Assembly (NCBI GenBank): GCA_013400115.1
Contig: VXBP01002900.1
Coordinates: forward strand, 62,001 to 126,000
DNA: 64,000 nt
Source: Rhinopomastus cyanomelas
Lineage: Eukaryota > Chordata > Aves > Bucerotiformes > Rhinopomastidae
Direction of reading: 5' to 3'
How positions within the stretch are numbered: the stretch's first letter is position 1; every line of letters begins with the position of its first letter. Positions 21,557 to 33,127 of the stretch are shown here, in pieces. Below the pieces are notes generated by a model, which saw only the letters and a list, made by a program, of their open reading frames with translations, had not been told where the DNA came from and made no database searches. The position numbers were made by a program, and so were the translations under genes.

Positions 21557-22268
21557 ATTTCAAGATGTTACAAGGTCCTCAGTGGTGATGCTGCTTCCTC
21601 AGCTTTGTTCCGTGGTCCTGGTTCTGCACACCTCATATGTCAGCCACCCATCCCTCCCGGTGCAGCAGTGTGAGGGTCTGCTCAGCAAAGAAATCTCCAC
21701 ATGTCCATGTGCCTCTTTCCAAACATTTTTCTGAAGACCTGGATGATTTCCCTGGCACAGCTTTGCAGCTCATCCCCACACGCTGCAGTACCAGCTGGAG
21801 CTGCAGCAAGGGAGGCCTGGTATCTCCCAGAAAGTCTTCGGCACCAGTGATGCTGCCACATGAAGTGACAGCCCCAACCACATTCCTCTCCTCGCAGCCA
21901 CCAAAGTATCTGCAATTAACCCACATCCTTAAAAGAGTGAAGAAGACTTGTCACCCGGAGCCGTTACCGATGCACCACCCCGAGCCGTGGCAAACCGCTG
22001 GAGGAACAATGAAACCTACCCCACACACCAGGCTCTGTCATCCTTCATTTCAAACGTGCTCTTCAGAGCGTTGCTCTTGTGTTGTGTTTTGACATCTCGA
22101 GATCTGCATGAGAAATCCCTGCAGGCGCGCTGCAAATCCATACCTACAGCAGCAAGCTCTCGTGGCAGCGGTGTGATTAAATATATATACCCACGCTCAC
22201 GGATGTATTATTTGGCGATGCTGAATGAACAATTGGCCTTTAACTCCTCCTAGACTATTAGGTCGTAC
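21557..22268. other. unique intergenic DNA
   Basis: No gene recognised. The right part (22150-22260) is AT-rich with ATTAAATATATATACC and GTATTATTTGG and could be regulatory. Confidence 0.4.
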
Positions 22269-22297
22269 TACAGGTCGGTGAAAAAGTAATTTTGCCT
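22269..22297 (+). repeat. mariner-like terminal repeat (candidate)
   Basis: TACAGGTCGGTGAAAAAGTA followed by ATTTTGCC resembles the inverted terminal repeat of mariner elements (RGGTTGGTGCAAAAGTAATTG type), including the preceding TA. No inverted partner was found within 300 bp, so this may be a solo end or chance. Confidence 0.35.
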
Positions 22298-22703
22298 AGA
22301 TTTGTAATAAGGTCTGGGATGTGACCCATGACCTCCATGTCACAAGGTATTCATTATCTCCACACAGATGATGTACAGGCAAAGGAACATATATTTTTTA
22401 TGGAACTGGAAGGGTTGCGTTCGATGGGTACATTCGATTAGATGGATTTCATTACCTGGATGAACTCAATCAGCAGACCTCGTTAATTTTGGGAACGTCA
22501 CTTATTTACGTTGAGTGGCCCTTCTTGTAGCCGGTAGCATTCGAGGCAGAGAAACGTGAGCTTGCAGCATGTTTCTTTGGTTCAGTGGCCAAATGAAAAA
22601 AGGCACAAGAAGGAAAAATCTTCCAAGCAGAAGAGGAAGCTTGGTTGGCATCAGGGCAGGAGGCTTCATGCAAGAGTGAGATGAACTTCCTTTTCTTCAC
22701 AGA
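22298..22703. other. unique intergenic DNA
   Basis: Possibly the decayed interior of a mariner-like element, but no transposase motif can be read. Confidence 0.3.
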
Positions 22704-23281
22704 GTCATAGAATCAGAGAACATTAGGGATAGGGAGGGACCTTGAAAGATCATCTAGTCCAATCCCTCTGCCACTGCAGCATCACCTAGACCAAGTCATA
22801 GAGTCACAGAACATTAGGGATTGGAAGGGACCTCCAAAGATCATCTTGTCCAATTGCCCTGACACAGCAGCATCACCTCATAGAGTCACAAAACATTAGA
22901 GATACCAAGGACGTCAAAAGACCATCTAGTCCAATCCTTCTGCCACAACAAGATCACCTAGACCAAGTCACACAGGAACACATCCAGGTGGGTTTTAAAA
23001 GTCTCCAGAGGAGACTCCACAACCCCCCTGGGCAGCCCCTTCCACAGCTCCATCACCCTCACTGTCCAGAAGTTCCTTCTCATATTCATGTGGAACCTCC
23101 TATGTTCCAGCTCACACCCACTGCCCCTTGTCCTATCACTAGATGACCCCGAGAAGATCCTGGCTCCATCCTCCTGACACCCACCCTTCACATATTTATG
23201 GACATGAATGAGGTCACCCCTCAGTCTCCCCTTCTCCAAGCTCAAGAGACCCAGCTCCCTCAGCCTCTCCTCATCAGGGAC
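22704..23281 (-). mobile_element. CR1 LINE with triplicated 3' end and ORF2 remnant
   Basis: Three antisense 3' tails in a row (starting at about 22704, 22797 and 22876), the innermost continuing into a longer CR1 body with ORF2 tail codons on the minus strand. Two junctions occur at ACCAAGTCATAG and CACCTCATAG. Confidence 0.92.
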
Positions 23282-24055
23282 GTTTCTGCTTCCCAAAGTG
23301 TCCACCTCTGCCCTTGTCCCTCTGTGGTTTCTAACGTGCAGACACCTGGAATCCTGCCCAGGTGCAGGAAACCAAAGAGGACCACGAACCAAGATTAAAC
23401 TCCAAGTATCAAACAGAGAAGCCTCTAAACCCGTGGCTCACGTAGCTCTCTAAACCAACCCGTCTCAGAGCCAAAGAGGGGCTGTTGTGATTGTCCCACT
23501 GCTCTCCACATGATCAGACGCCTAGAACTTCCCTGGTTTGATTCGTGCCTCAAGATTAAAAGCCGGGCTGGCGGCAGAGCGGCTCTTTTCAGGAAGCGCC
23601 TCGTTTTGATTTAAAAATGCCCGTTAATGGAGAGCCCAGGGCAGCCCTGTGTAAATCATTAATTGTCCCTGCTGTTAGCAACCCTGCACCTTCTTCTCCT
23701 GGTCTGAATTTGTCTCGCTCCCATTTGCAGCCACTGGTCTTATTAGTTGCTGCACCTTTGTCTGCCGGAGTGAAAAGCCTTGCGTTGCCCACATCTTTCC
23801 CTTGTGCAGATACTTACGGGCTGAGATCAAGCCACTGTCAACCTTCTCCCTTGGAAGTGACTTAAATCTTCTCCTATTAGTCATCATTAATTATTCTCAG
23901 AGCTGCTCCCTGGACTCAGGGCACTTCTTGCAAATCAGTTTGAATTTCGGACACCAGGACACGCAGGACCCGGCGAGCACAGCAGAGGACCAACAGCAGT
24001 GGAAATAGTCTCGCTCCTTATGACTCACTTTTTGCATAGGGGCCCCAAAGGCCCT
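23282..24055. other. unique intergenic DNA
   Basis: No gene recognised. AT-rich motifs (CCGTTAATGG, AAATCATTAATTG, CATCATTAATTATTC) at 23620-23900 suggest possible regulatory DNA. Confidence 0.35.
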
Positions 24056-24572
24056 CAGAAGAGCACATCTGGAGAGTTGGGTCCAGTCCTGGGCCCCTCA
24101 GTTCAGGAAGGACATGGAGCTGCTGGAAAGAGTCCAGCGCAGAGCCACAGAGAAGATGAAGGGAGTGGAGCATCTCCTTGATGGGGAGAGGCTGAGGGAG
24201 CTGGGGCTCTGGAGCTTGGAGGAGACTGAGGGGTGACCCTATTAATGTCTATAAATACGTGAAGGGTGGGTGTCAGGAGGATGGAGCCAGGCTCTGCTCA
24301 ATGTCATCTAGTGATAGGACAAGGGGCAGTGGGTATGAGCTGGAACAGAGGAGGTTCCACACCAGTAAGAAGGACCTTCTTCCCCGTGAGGTTACCAGAG
24401 CACTGGAAGGGGCTGCCCAGGGGGGATGTGGAGTCTCCTTCTCTGGAGACTTTTAAAACCCACCTGGATGTGTTCCTGTGTGAAGTGGTCTAGGTGATCC
24501 TGCTGTGGCGGGGGAATTGGACTAGATGATCTTTCCAGGTCCCTTCCAACCCCTAATGTTCCATGGTTCTGT
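24056..24572 (+). mobile_element. CR1 LINE 3' part
   Basis: Sense copy of about 515 bp from ACATCTGGAGAGTTGGGTCC to GTTCTGTGTG. The ORF2 remnant is broken by small deletions, so it reads in two frames. Confidence 0.93.
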
Positions 24573-25837
24573 GTGACAAATCCTACTAGCCACACACACT
24601 GTGATGCTTGTAAACATAAAAGTGTAGAACTTAGTAGATATCAGGAAGTGCTGACAGTTGGGGTGACCTGCATCACCCATTGTGCTGGGACCAGGCAATG
24701 ATGGTGGTGGGTGCAAAGAGGGCTCAGCCAATGCAGCCGAGCACTGAGCTTCTTGGAGCCCACAGAGTTAAGGAGCCACGAGTCCACTCCTTCCCGAGCA
24801 CAGTCCAAATCTGGCTGCTTGCCACTGGGAACCTTGGCTCCCCAGTGGGGGTCTCTGGGAACACTCTGTGCTGGTTTACCCTCTAGAAGGTTGGAAGCCC
24901 AAGTCCTCTGTAGAACTTCAGGCATGAGTCCAGGCAGACACAGCTGGAAGTGAGGTTTGCTCCCCTCACCTTCTCTGCCAGGTGGTAGCAGAGACTGATA
25001 AGGCAGAGGAACAGGAAGTAAACAGATTTACAGCCGGGCTTGTGTCAGCTGTAAAAAGTGGAAGCCCCATGCTTCGCCAACGGGCATTCCCCGCCAAGCG
25101 TGTATGGAGCACAGCAGGTCCACGTGAGACTCTCCTGAGCACCCAGGGAGTCTTCATCCTTGTTTGCTCACCTACACAACAGCTAGTCTGTACCCCAGAC
25201 CCACCCTTCCACCTCTTTATTTTCCATTCAGGGGTTTAGCATCACCCCACACCACCTCCTGCGTGCTGCACTGAGCACTGCCGGGCTCCGCCGGACATCC
25301 CTGACTCTCCTGCCGAGCAGAGCTGATTCCCCCACGGATCCTCTTCTTGTTGTTGGGGTGGGTCCTGTGGTGGGTTTTTTACACATTGATTATACCAGCA
25401 GAGTGAAGGAAAGTATTACAGGGAGAGACAGCGTGCTAGGAGAGGCATCGGAAGGGAAGCCTGCATCTGTTTGTGCTGTCAGATTTAATGCATCATGTGT
25501 TGGCTCTGTATATCTGACGTGGTCCAGAAACAGTTCCTGCATCTCTTGTCCCTCTTCTGTTCTATCATGCAATTGGGATGTTAGTGTCTCGTGCTCTTTA
25601 CTGAGTTTGGGCTCCTTCCTTTGAGTCTTGGGGTGGCTATTAGTTTCCCAAGCCTGGCAGCTGCAGGGGGTTCTCTGGAGTGGATAATTCTTCCTTCCAA
25701 CAGGACTTCTCCTGTAGTATTTGATTATATTACAATGGCATTGTCATTTCACCTTTCCAGGTGTGGCGAGTCATTTCCTTCCAGAAACTGCACAACACAG
25801 GCATCTCCAGAGCAGAGAGGAGATGATTTTGCAACAT
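24573..25837. other. unique intergenic DNA
   Basis: Nothing recognised; short open frames lack domains. Confidence 0.45.
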
Positions 25838-25952
25838 AAAGAGGATGATGAAGGAGGTGGAGCACCTCCCTGATGAGGAGAGGGCTGAGGGAGCTGGGTC
25901 TCTTGAGCTTGGAGAAGAGGAGGCTGAGGGGTGACCTCATTAATGTTTGTAA
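25838..25952 (+). mobile_element. internal CR1 fragment
   Basis: Sense ORF2-tail DNA only (GATGATGAAGGAGGTGGAGC to CCTCATTAATG). It lacks the 3' end, so it was truncated by a later deletion rather than by incomplete reverse transcription. Confidence 0.88.
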
Positions 25953-26639
25953 GCAGAGACTGGGGCAGGAGGAGACTCTAGGAAGTGTCTCTGAGCTGCT
26001 GACACCACATCCTTTAAGGTGGATGTGAACCAGCCCATGGCCAGCAGTGCTTAGATGCTCTCATACAGAGATTAACAGCAGTTCTCTGTCTTATAGCCAC
26101 TTTTCCAATGAGTCTGGGGTTTCAGCTTCATCAAGTCACAGAAGGAGAAGCTAGGGCAAGGAGAAGACAGAGGATTTTCTACTCTTCACAGAGCAAAGCC
26201 AAAACCGTAGCTTTAGTCTCCCAAGTTCCCTAGACCATGGTCCCCTTGGAGCAGGGATGGGCTTGTGCCTTTCAGACAAACAAGTTACCTCAGTCAAGGT
26301 GTCACCACGCAGCTTCTGCTGGCTGAGTCCCGCTCGAACACGTGTGTGGGAAGGAGAGAGATCTTGGTGGCACAGAAGAACTTCAGAAACTTGGTCTTGC
26401 CTTGCCCTCTAGCTGGTAGACCCCTAGAAGACACATTGAAATGCTCACAGTCTGAAGGGAAAAGGAAGAGCAAAGCAGGTAACATTCATGCCTGCAAAAG
26501 TAAGGTGAGAGAATAAGAGACATCAGCTGTGGAAGCTGCAGACTACCTTTGGTCATCCTTTGGAAAGCAGGAGTAGCTCTGACAGGTATGGACATCCCAG
26601 TAACCCAGAGAAGGAAATTGGGTAGGAACCAAACAAGCT
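25953..26639. other. unique intergenic DNA
   Basis: Nothing recognised. Confidence 0.45.
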
Positions 26640-27064
26640 CATAGAATCATTAGGGATTGGAAGGAACCTCCAAAGATCATCTAGTCCAATCCCCCTGCCA
26701 CAGCAGGATCATCTAGACCAAGTCACACAGGAACACATCCAGGTGGGTCTTAAACGTCTCCAGTGAAGGAGACTCCACAACCTCCCTGAGCAGCCTGTTC
26801 CAGTGCTCTGTCACCCTCACTGGGAAGAAATCCCTTCTCAGATTGATGTGGAACCTCCTCTGTTCCAGCTGACACCCATTGCCCCTTGTCCTATCACTAG
26901 ATGCTCCTGAGCAGAGCCTGGCTCCATCCTCCTGACACCCACCCTTCAAATATTTATAGACATGAATGAGGTCACCCCTCAGTCTCCTCTTCTCCAAGCT
27001 CAAGAGACCCAGCTCCCTCAGCCTCTCCTCATAAGGCAGGTGCTCCACTTCCTTCATCATCCTT
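26640..27064 (-). mobile_element. CR1 LINE with ORF2 remnant
   Basis: Antisense copy of about 425 bp, from CATAGAATCATTAGGG to CTTCATCATCC. The minus-strand frame of 115 codons encodes a clean ORF2 tail, so this is a young copy. Confidence 0.93.
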
Positions 27065-27430
27065 CATCAGTAGCAAGCCATCTTCATCAGAAGCTGCAGA
27101 AGAAGTTGGAGCCAAGGCTGCCTGTCCCAGTCCCTCTTCCGCTTTTGGTGCACTGCCTGACCCTGTAGAGATCAGAGCCAGAACCCCTCAGACACCTAAG
27201 TGCTGGCTTCCGCCGATCCGGTGACCAGGTATCTAGCGAAGCCTCCAAGATCCATCAGGTCTTCTTTCTGTTGTGTTAGTCAGAATACAGAGAAGCTCAG
27301 CAGGAGCATCGTAGACATTGCTCAGGGTTTCAAAAGAGCAGCCAGATGTGGTAGTTAAAAAACCAGGCAGAAAGAACCCCCCCTCCAGTTTGCTAAAACA
27401 AGGGAATTGCAAGAGCTTCCTGAATCTCAC
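27065..27430. other. unique intergenic DNA
   Basis: Nothing recognised. Confidence 0.4.
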
Positions 27431-27875
27431 GCTCTCGTGAAGCATCTAAACAAGATGAACGTTATCAACGAGACAAGAAGCAACGTGGGAGGAAAGAAAA
27501 CCTATTGTCCATGCGCTCGATTAAACCACAAGAAATGTCCACACGTGACTGCTCACTGTTTGCAAATACATTTGCAGAAGAAATTCTCATTAAAACTGAA
27601 AAAAAAGCCAACCCAGAAGAAAATGGGGAGGGGGGAGAGAGAAGAGGAGTAATTGCCACCACGCGCCTGCGAGAGTGCTCTCCCATTAGCTGCAATTAAT
27701 ACAAGAGGGTTAAACGAGAATAATTTCCCATCTGGCACTTCTCGTGAGGAAACATTAAGGCAAAAGAAATTGAAATGAGCGAAAAACAAAGCATAATAAT
27801 GGAAATATTGATTCTGTATCATCCCTGACCCGATCGATCGGGGCGAGGGTTTGGGTTTATTTAATTAGGGTGTGG
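27431..27875. promoter_or_regulatory. candidate conserved regulatory block
   Basis: AT-rich unique DNA with CCATTAGCTGCAATTAATAC (27682-27701), GAGAATAATTTCCC, CATAATAATGG, GATCGATCGG and TTTATTTAATTAGGG motifs. Free of CR1 inside a CR1-dense neighbourhood. Confidence 0.4.
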
Positions 27876-28311
27876 TAATGTCATACAGAGTCCCAGCGTG
27901 CTGATGAGAACTGGCACGTGAAGGCATCGACCTTCTGCTCGCACATGCGACGTCTTCGGGCAGTGCTAACAGCCTGCACACATCGAGGCTAAAAGGCTGC
28001 TGTCTCACAGGAGAGCCCCTGCGTAGGGGGGGCGTCGTTCCTGCCGGCTGCGCGATCAGGGTCTGGCTCTTCTTGGTGCATTGGAGGCTGGGGAGCAGCA
28101 GAGAAGGACATTGGGCTTTGCCAGGCTGGTAACTGGGTGCAGTGAGGTTGTGGAGGGCAGCCATGAGCTGGAAGTGAAGAGAGAAGGTCCTTTTGGTTTG
28201 TTTTATTAAATGCTGCTGTTGTCAATTGCTGGGCTCTTGGCCACAAGTTCTCTCGGAGTTTCGAACAGAGGGCTCCACAAATGCAGCCTGTCCCTTCCTG
28301 ACCCTTACAAC
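27876..28311. other. unique intergenic DNA
   Basis: Nothing recognised. Confidence 0.4.
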
Positions 28312-28609
28312 ATCCAATCCCCCTGCCACAGTCTGTGACCAAGTCACAGACTCACAGAACATCAGGGATTGGAAGGGACCTCAAAAGATCATCTAGTGCA
28401 GTCCCCCTGCCACAGCAGGATCCCCTAGACCAAGTCACAGACTCACAGAACATTAGGGTTTGGAAGGGACCTCAAAAGATCATCTAGTGCAGTCCCCCTG
28501 ACACAGTAGGATCCCCTGGACCAAGTCACAGAACATCAGGGATTGGAAGGAACCTCAAAAGATCATCCAGTGCAGTCCCCCTGCCACAGCAGGATGCCCT
28601 AGACCAAGT
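28312..28609 (-). mobile_element. CR1 3' ends in tandem (three full plus a partial)
   Basis: Antisense tails with a period near 90 bp, joined by CTAGACCAAGTCACAGA...CACAGAACAT each time. The leftmost piece is partial. Confidence 0.9.
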
Positions 28610-28611
28610 CT

Positions 28612-28720
28612 CCCAATGGATGAGTGGTTGAGGGCTGTGGTTTAGGGGTGAACTTGTAAGGCAGAGTGGATGGTTGGACCCGATGATCCCAGGGGTCTTT
28701 CCCGACCAGAACGATGCTGT
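28612..28720 (+). mobile_element. CR1 3' end of a second, older family
   Basis: Sense tail with GGTTTAGGGGTGAACTTGTAAGG and TTGGACCCGATGATCCCAGGGG, a different CR1 subfamily from the dominant one. It abuts the tandem array head-on. Confidence 0.75.
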
Positions 28721-28860
28721 CTGTGAATACATCAGCAAAAAACCCACCAAGTGGTCAACCCTTCGCCGTTGCCCTTGCCAGCTGCGAAGCCATAATGATG
28801 TTTGAAGGGCAAGACACTCAGCTGTCAGGAGAGAAGACAGAAGATGCTGCTTATTGAATG
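28721..28860. other. unique spacer
   Basis: Nothing recognised. Confidence 0.4.
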
Positions 28861-29500
28861 CTATTGACTTCACGGGCCAATAAAACAACTCGCAAATAAA
28901 AGAGAGAGGAACCAATTCATGTCCTCGGATCGCGTGACGTAGCCCCTTTCTGATGGCACACTGTTGTGATTAAATGCGGCGGGGCCCTGGGGAGGGTTTT
29001 TTTTTTTTTCATTTGAAGGTTAAGCCAATATTAGCAAAAAATAAAATGAAATTAATCAAATGGCCCAGAGCATCAGAGCCGCAGTTGATTCCAAGAATGT
29101 TTGGTTACAAAATGAGCAACCGACTAATTGTGTAAATGCTGTTAATTAGCTGTGCAGAGCCCCTGACTGGGCTTTTCCCTGTAACTAATAAGAAATCAAT
29201 TAGCTAATGAAGTGGCCATTAAATGCTATGCTAATCTTAGCTGGGATATTTTTAATGTTTCTTCTTCTTCTGTTTTTTTCTCCTTCTTTATGATCCTTCC
29301 TAATTGCCGTTGCCATACGGAGCTCACAGCTTTCAGCATGTCTAATGAAACATCATTATATCATAACTGGCATTCTTGGAAGAGTTAGTGGCAAACCTGC
29401 TTCCCAATTATTTTTAATTGCCAGACATACTCATAACTGGGCCTTTTACCAAGTGGTTCAGATCCCTGCACCCAACGATTGTGTTTGCTTCTCTTTGCAT
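28861..29500. promoter_or_regulatory. strong candidate enhancer block
   Basis: About 640 bp of AT-rich unique DNA packed with homeodomain cores: CCAATAAAA at 28877-28885 (HOX13-type), GAAATTAATCAAATGG, GACTAATTGTG, GTTAATTAGCTG, the 10-bp palindrome ATTAGCTAAT at 29199-29208, CCATTAAATG and ATGCTAATC. It is CR1-free although flanked by CR1 arrays on both sides. Confidence 0.5.
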
Positions 29501-29591
29501 ACGAAGCACGGCGGCAGCAGCGTTGGCGGCGGTGAGGAATGTGTGTGACACCCGAGACGAGCCACTGCCTTTGCTCTTCCTTTGCCTGGAG

Positions 29592-29749
29592 CCTGTGGAG
29601 GCAACATCGCCGTTGCACCGAGCAGATACAACCAGACAAACCTCAAGGAGGTTCTGCCTTCATTTCAAAACCTGTGCAGGCAACATCGCCGTTGCACCGA
29701 GCAGATACAACCAGACAAACCTCAAGGAGGTTCTGCCTTCATTTCAACA
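29592..29749. repeat. 79-bp direct tandem duplication
   Basis: Two copies (29592-29670 and 29671-29749) of a sequence starting CCTGTGGAGGCAACATCG, with a third partial start at 29750. They differ at only a few positions, so the duplication is recent. Short open frames across it repeat the same residues shifted in frame. Confidence 0.85.
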
Positions 29750-29787
29750 CCTGTGGTGTGCACCACTAAACAGTTTTGAGCACACAG

Positions 29788-30357
29788 AGCCACAGAATCA
29801 CAGAACATCAGGGATTTGGAAGGGACCTCGAATGATCATCTAGTCCAATCCCCCTGCCACAGCAGGACCACCTGGATCAAGTCACAGACGCCCAGAGTCC
29901 AAGAGCATTAGGGATTGGAAGGGACCTCGAAAGATCATCTAGTCCAATCCCCCACCACAGCAGGGTCAGCTAGATGAAGTCACAGAATCACAGAACATTA
30001 GGGGTTGGAAGTTACTTCAAAAGATCACCTAGTCCAATGTCCCTGCCAGAGCAGGTTGCACAAGAACATGTCCAGGTGGGTTTTAAATGTGTCCAGAGAA
30101 GGAGACTCCACAACCTCCCCAGGGCAGCCTGTTCCAGTGCTCTGTCATCCTCATCATGAAGAAGTTCCTTCTCATATTGATGTGGAGCCTCCTCTGTTCA
30201 AGTTCACAGCCACTGTCCCTTGTCTTATCATTAGATGCCCCTGAGCAGAGCCTGGCTCCATCCTCCTGACACCCACCCCTCACATATTTATAGACATGAA
30301 TGAGGTCACCTGTCAGTCTCCTCTTCTCCAAGCTCAAGAGACCCAGCTCCCTCAGCA
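29788..30357 (-). mobile_element. CR1 LINE with triplicated 3' end and ORF2 remnant
   Basis: Antisense. Three tails begin near 29790, 29893 and 29986, the innermost running on through ORF2-tail sequence to CTCCCTCAGCAC. The minus-strand 91-codon frame shows the CR1 motif GGCQEDGARLCSG. Confidence 0.92.
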
Positions 30358-30452
30358 CCTACCATTCCGAGCTAAAACAGTGGCTATAGCTTCTGTTTTA
30401 TGCCAAAACACCTCAATTGTTAGGATTAGCAATGGGGGGACTGTGAACGTGT

Positions 30453-30790
30453 TCAGGCTGCCCAGGGAGGGTTGTGGAGTCTTCTTCTGTGGAGACTTTT
30501 AAAACCCACCTGGATGTGTTCCTGGGTGACTTGGTCTAGGTGACCTTGCTGTGCCAGGGGGATTGGACTGGATGATCTTTTGAGGCGCCTTCCAATCCCT
30601 AATGATTCTATGATTGGACTAGATGATCTTTCGAGGTGCCTTCCAATCCCTAATGATACTATGATTGGACTAGATGATCTTTCGAGGTGCCTTCCAATCC
30701 CTAGTGATTCTATGATTCTATGATTGGACTAGATGATCTTTTGAGGTGCCTTCCAATCCCTAATGTTCTGTGACTCCGTGATTCAGTCAA
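30453..30790 (+). mobile_element. CR1 3' part with four short-period tail copies
   Basis: Sense. After the normal tail, three more units of about 57-65 bp follow, each beginning ATTGGACTAGATGATC directly after CTATG. This is a second kind of CR1 tail multiplication with a shorter unit than the 90-bp kind. It faces the antisense CR1 at 29788-30357. Confidence 0.9.
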
Positions 30791-30990
30791 TCCCACATAT
30801 TTTGTGACTGCGTGTCCGAGTTCATTCCCACCATTTGCTAACATCTATAAAATGAACCTTCAAGAGGGCACTAAACGAACCTTGGGGTGGCCCAGCTGCA
30901 AAATCCCCATCTCCCCTTTAACAGAGCCATCGTGATGGAACGGAGGCCAGCCCTAACCTTGGTTTTTAAAACCCTCCTGTGGGTAAGAGC
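30791..30990. other. unique spacer
   Basis: Nothing recognised. Confidence 0.4.
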
Positions 30991-31860
30991 CTCCATTTCC
31001 CAACCCAGCATCTACCCGGTCGTGGCATCATATTGAAACTCTGCATCTCAATGAAGTTCTCTAAATCTACTCGGGCTGGAGCCGGTTACGTGTCAGGATT
31101 AGCCTGGCTCCTCCCCGCCCCCTGCGACACAATAGTCCTCAGGACATCTGTGCACAAAATACAGGGGGTTTTAAAAGAATGTTTTCAAAAGGGAGCCCAG
31201 GCTCTCCTCTCCCCGCCACCCCCTTCCTTTTTTGGAGGACATGCAAATTGAATTGGTTAATTCCGCGCCCCAGTTCGAGGAAATCTGCTGCTAGCAGCTG
31301 CCACCGCTTCGGATGTCAGGAGGATGCAGATACGCGGTGACATTTTCTTCATTAAATAAACAAACCAGGTCCAGGCTAACAACATTAGGTAGAAAGCCCC
31401 ATCAATTCTCGTGCATTTAGTTCCCCTAATGGGAAGTGACAATAGTTCCTCAGCTTCATAAGCACTATATTGAAGAACAAAAGGCAAAAGCACACATCAT
31501 GTGGCAACGGCACCAACAGTTGCCATCAAATGCTGCAAGGGTGATTTAGATTAATGAGGCACATAACTTTTTGCCCCAGGCTACTTAAAATAAATATGGC
31601 TACAAAGGTGGCTACTAGGCGACAGGAGAAAAAGTCAGGGTTATTCTTTTCCCTCCCCAACCCCTTGTGTACACTTGTGGTCTTATTTATTTGATTTGAC
31701 TACCAAGTAATAGAATGACTCCAACATTTGCTGGTCCGTAGGTGAGCAGAGGAAGATTGACACGGAGGCGTAGGAGTATAAAATAGAAAAAAAAACCCAA
31801 ACCCAACTAAAACTCCCATTTTTACACATTTCAGAGTCATATTTTGTGGAAAAAAGATGT
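30991..31860. promoter_or_regulatory. strong candidate enhancer block
   Basis: About 870 bp of unique DNA with the POU octamer ATGCAAAT at 31241-31248, then GAATTGGTTAATTCC, CTTCATTAAATAAAC, CCCCTAATGGG, TTTAGATTAATGAGGC, ACTTAAAATAAATATGGC, and TTATTTATTTGATTTGAC near 31685. No CR1, although CR1 lies on both sides. Confidence 0.45.
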
Positions 31861-31892
31861 TAACTGGTGCGTTGACCTTTGGTTAAAATGAT

Positions 31893-32152
31893 GGAGATAT
31901 AGGGTGGGGTGTCCCTGCCCATGGTAGGGGAGTTGGAACTGGATGATCCTGTGGTCCTTCTAACCCAGACTGACACTATGACTTGGTCTGGGTGATCCTG
32001 CTGTGGTAGGGGGATTGGACTGGATGATCTTTGGAGGTCCCTTCCAATCCTTAATGATTCTATGATTCTACCTTTCCTATTGTGAGGGATCAAGGGGAGT
32101 AGATGATCTTTCCAGGTCCCTTCCCATCCTGAATGCTCTGTGGCTCTGTGTG
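31893..32152 (+). mobile_element. CR1 mosaic: family B tail joined to family A tails
   Basis: Sense. 31893-31978 is a family-B 3' end (GTCCCTGCCCATGGTAGGGG, AACTGGATGATCCTGTGGTCC). It joins at CTATGACTTGGTCTGGGTG to a family-A tail (to about 32070), with a further A scrap at 32098-32152. Confidence 0.85.
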
Positions 32153-33127
32153 ATCCTCAATACTGATGATTCTTGCTTGTGCATCAATCAAAAGCATCTT
32201 GGCTTTTGTATCAAGGAAGCATAAACATTAAATAGCTGAGACAAGCAGCACAGAGTCTCAGCTCTACGTCCTACGGCGCGAAAGTCACTAAATCTGGGCG
32301 TTTACTAACACGAGAGCAGAAGGAGGAATGAAAAGGACGGTGCCAAAGAGGAAGAAGAGTGGCCTGTCTGAAAATCAGACCGTCTTACGACTTGGATGTG
32401 GTAGATAAGGCTGTCAGTCAGACTTAGACTGAAAGGTACAGACAATAGAAGGAAACCCTGGCACATTAATATGTATAGCACCGTGATGTGGCTTTTAATA
32501 TTCCAGAGGGACCTCAGCAACTCCATGGGAAAAGAGAGAAAGCCCAAACCGAGCCTGGCTCGTGCAAATCCTTGCTGGCGGCAGCAGCCCTGCTGAAGGA
32601 CAGGCTTGGTGGGTGCAGGAAGGTCAGCCCTGTGCACCACTGGTGGGTTTGCATGTGTCTCTCTCTCTCCCTTGTGGGTCCACACATCCCTAAGGCAGGT
32701 GCAGAGCACGGTGCTCAGCTGAGGCACGACGGGGCTGCCCGCCAGGAGGCTCAGCATGCCCTGGGCAGCTGCTGGCAGCTCACTAGCAATGCCAACAACC
32801 GCCCTACCACTGCCTCTGGGATTACTCTGGAGGGGTTCCTCTCTCTCTCACTTCTCTGTGCCCTGAGCAAGCCCAGCCTGACTCTGTCCTGGACTACATT
32901 CCCCACGTTGCCAAAATCCTTAAGGCACTTTGGAGCATCGCTGGGATCCCACCTAAGACTTAGGTGTGTGTCCTGTCTTAGAATTGTCTTGCATGACCAG
33001 ATTTGGTGTTGGCATCCCATGAAGGTGCTGGGTTCAAAAATGCACCCTCATCAAGACCCCTTCCCTTGTGCTTCCCTTCCCCTGGTGCTTCCATCTGGGC
33101 AGAGGCTGAAGGTAGTGAGCTCACAGC
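32153..33127. other. unique intergenic DNA
   Basis: No gene recognised; the long open frame across 32488-33363 includes CR1 sequence and has no domain. Confidence 0.45.
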
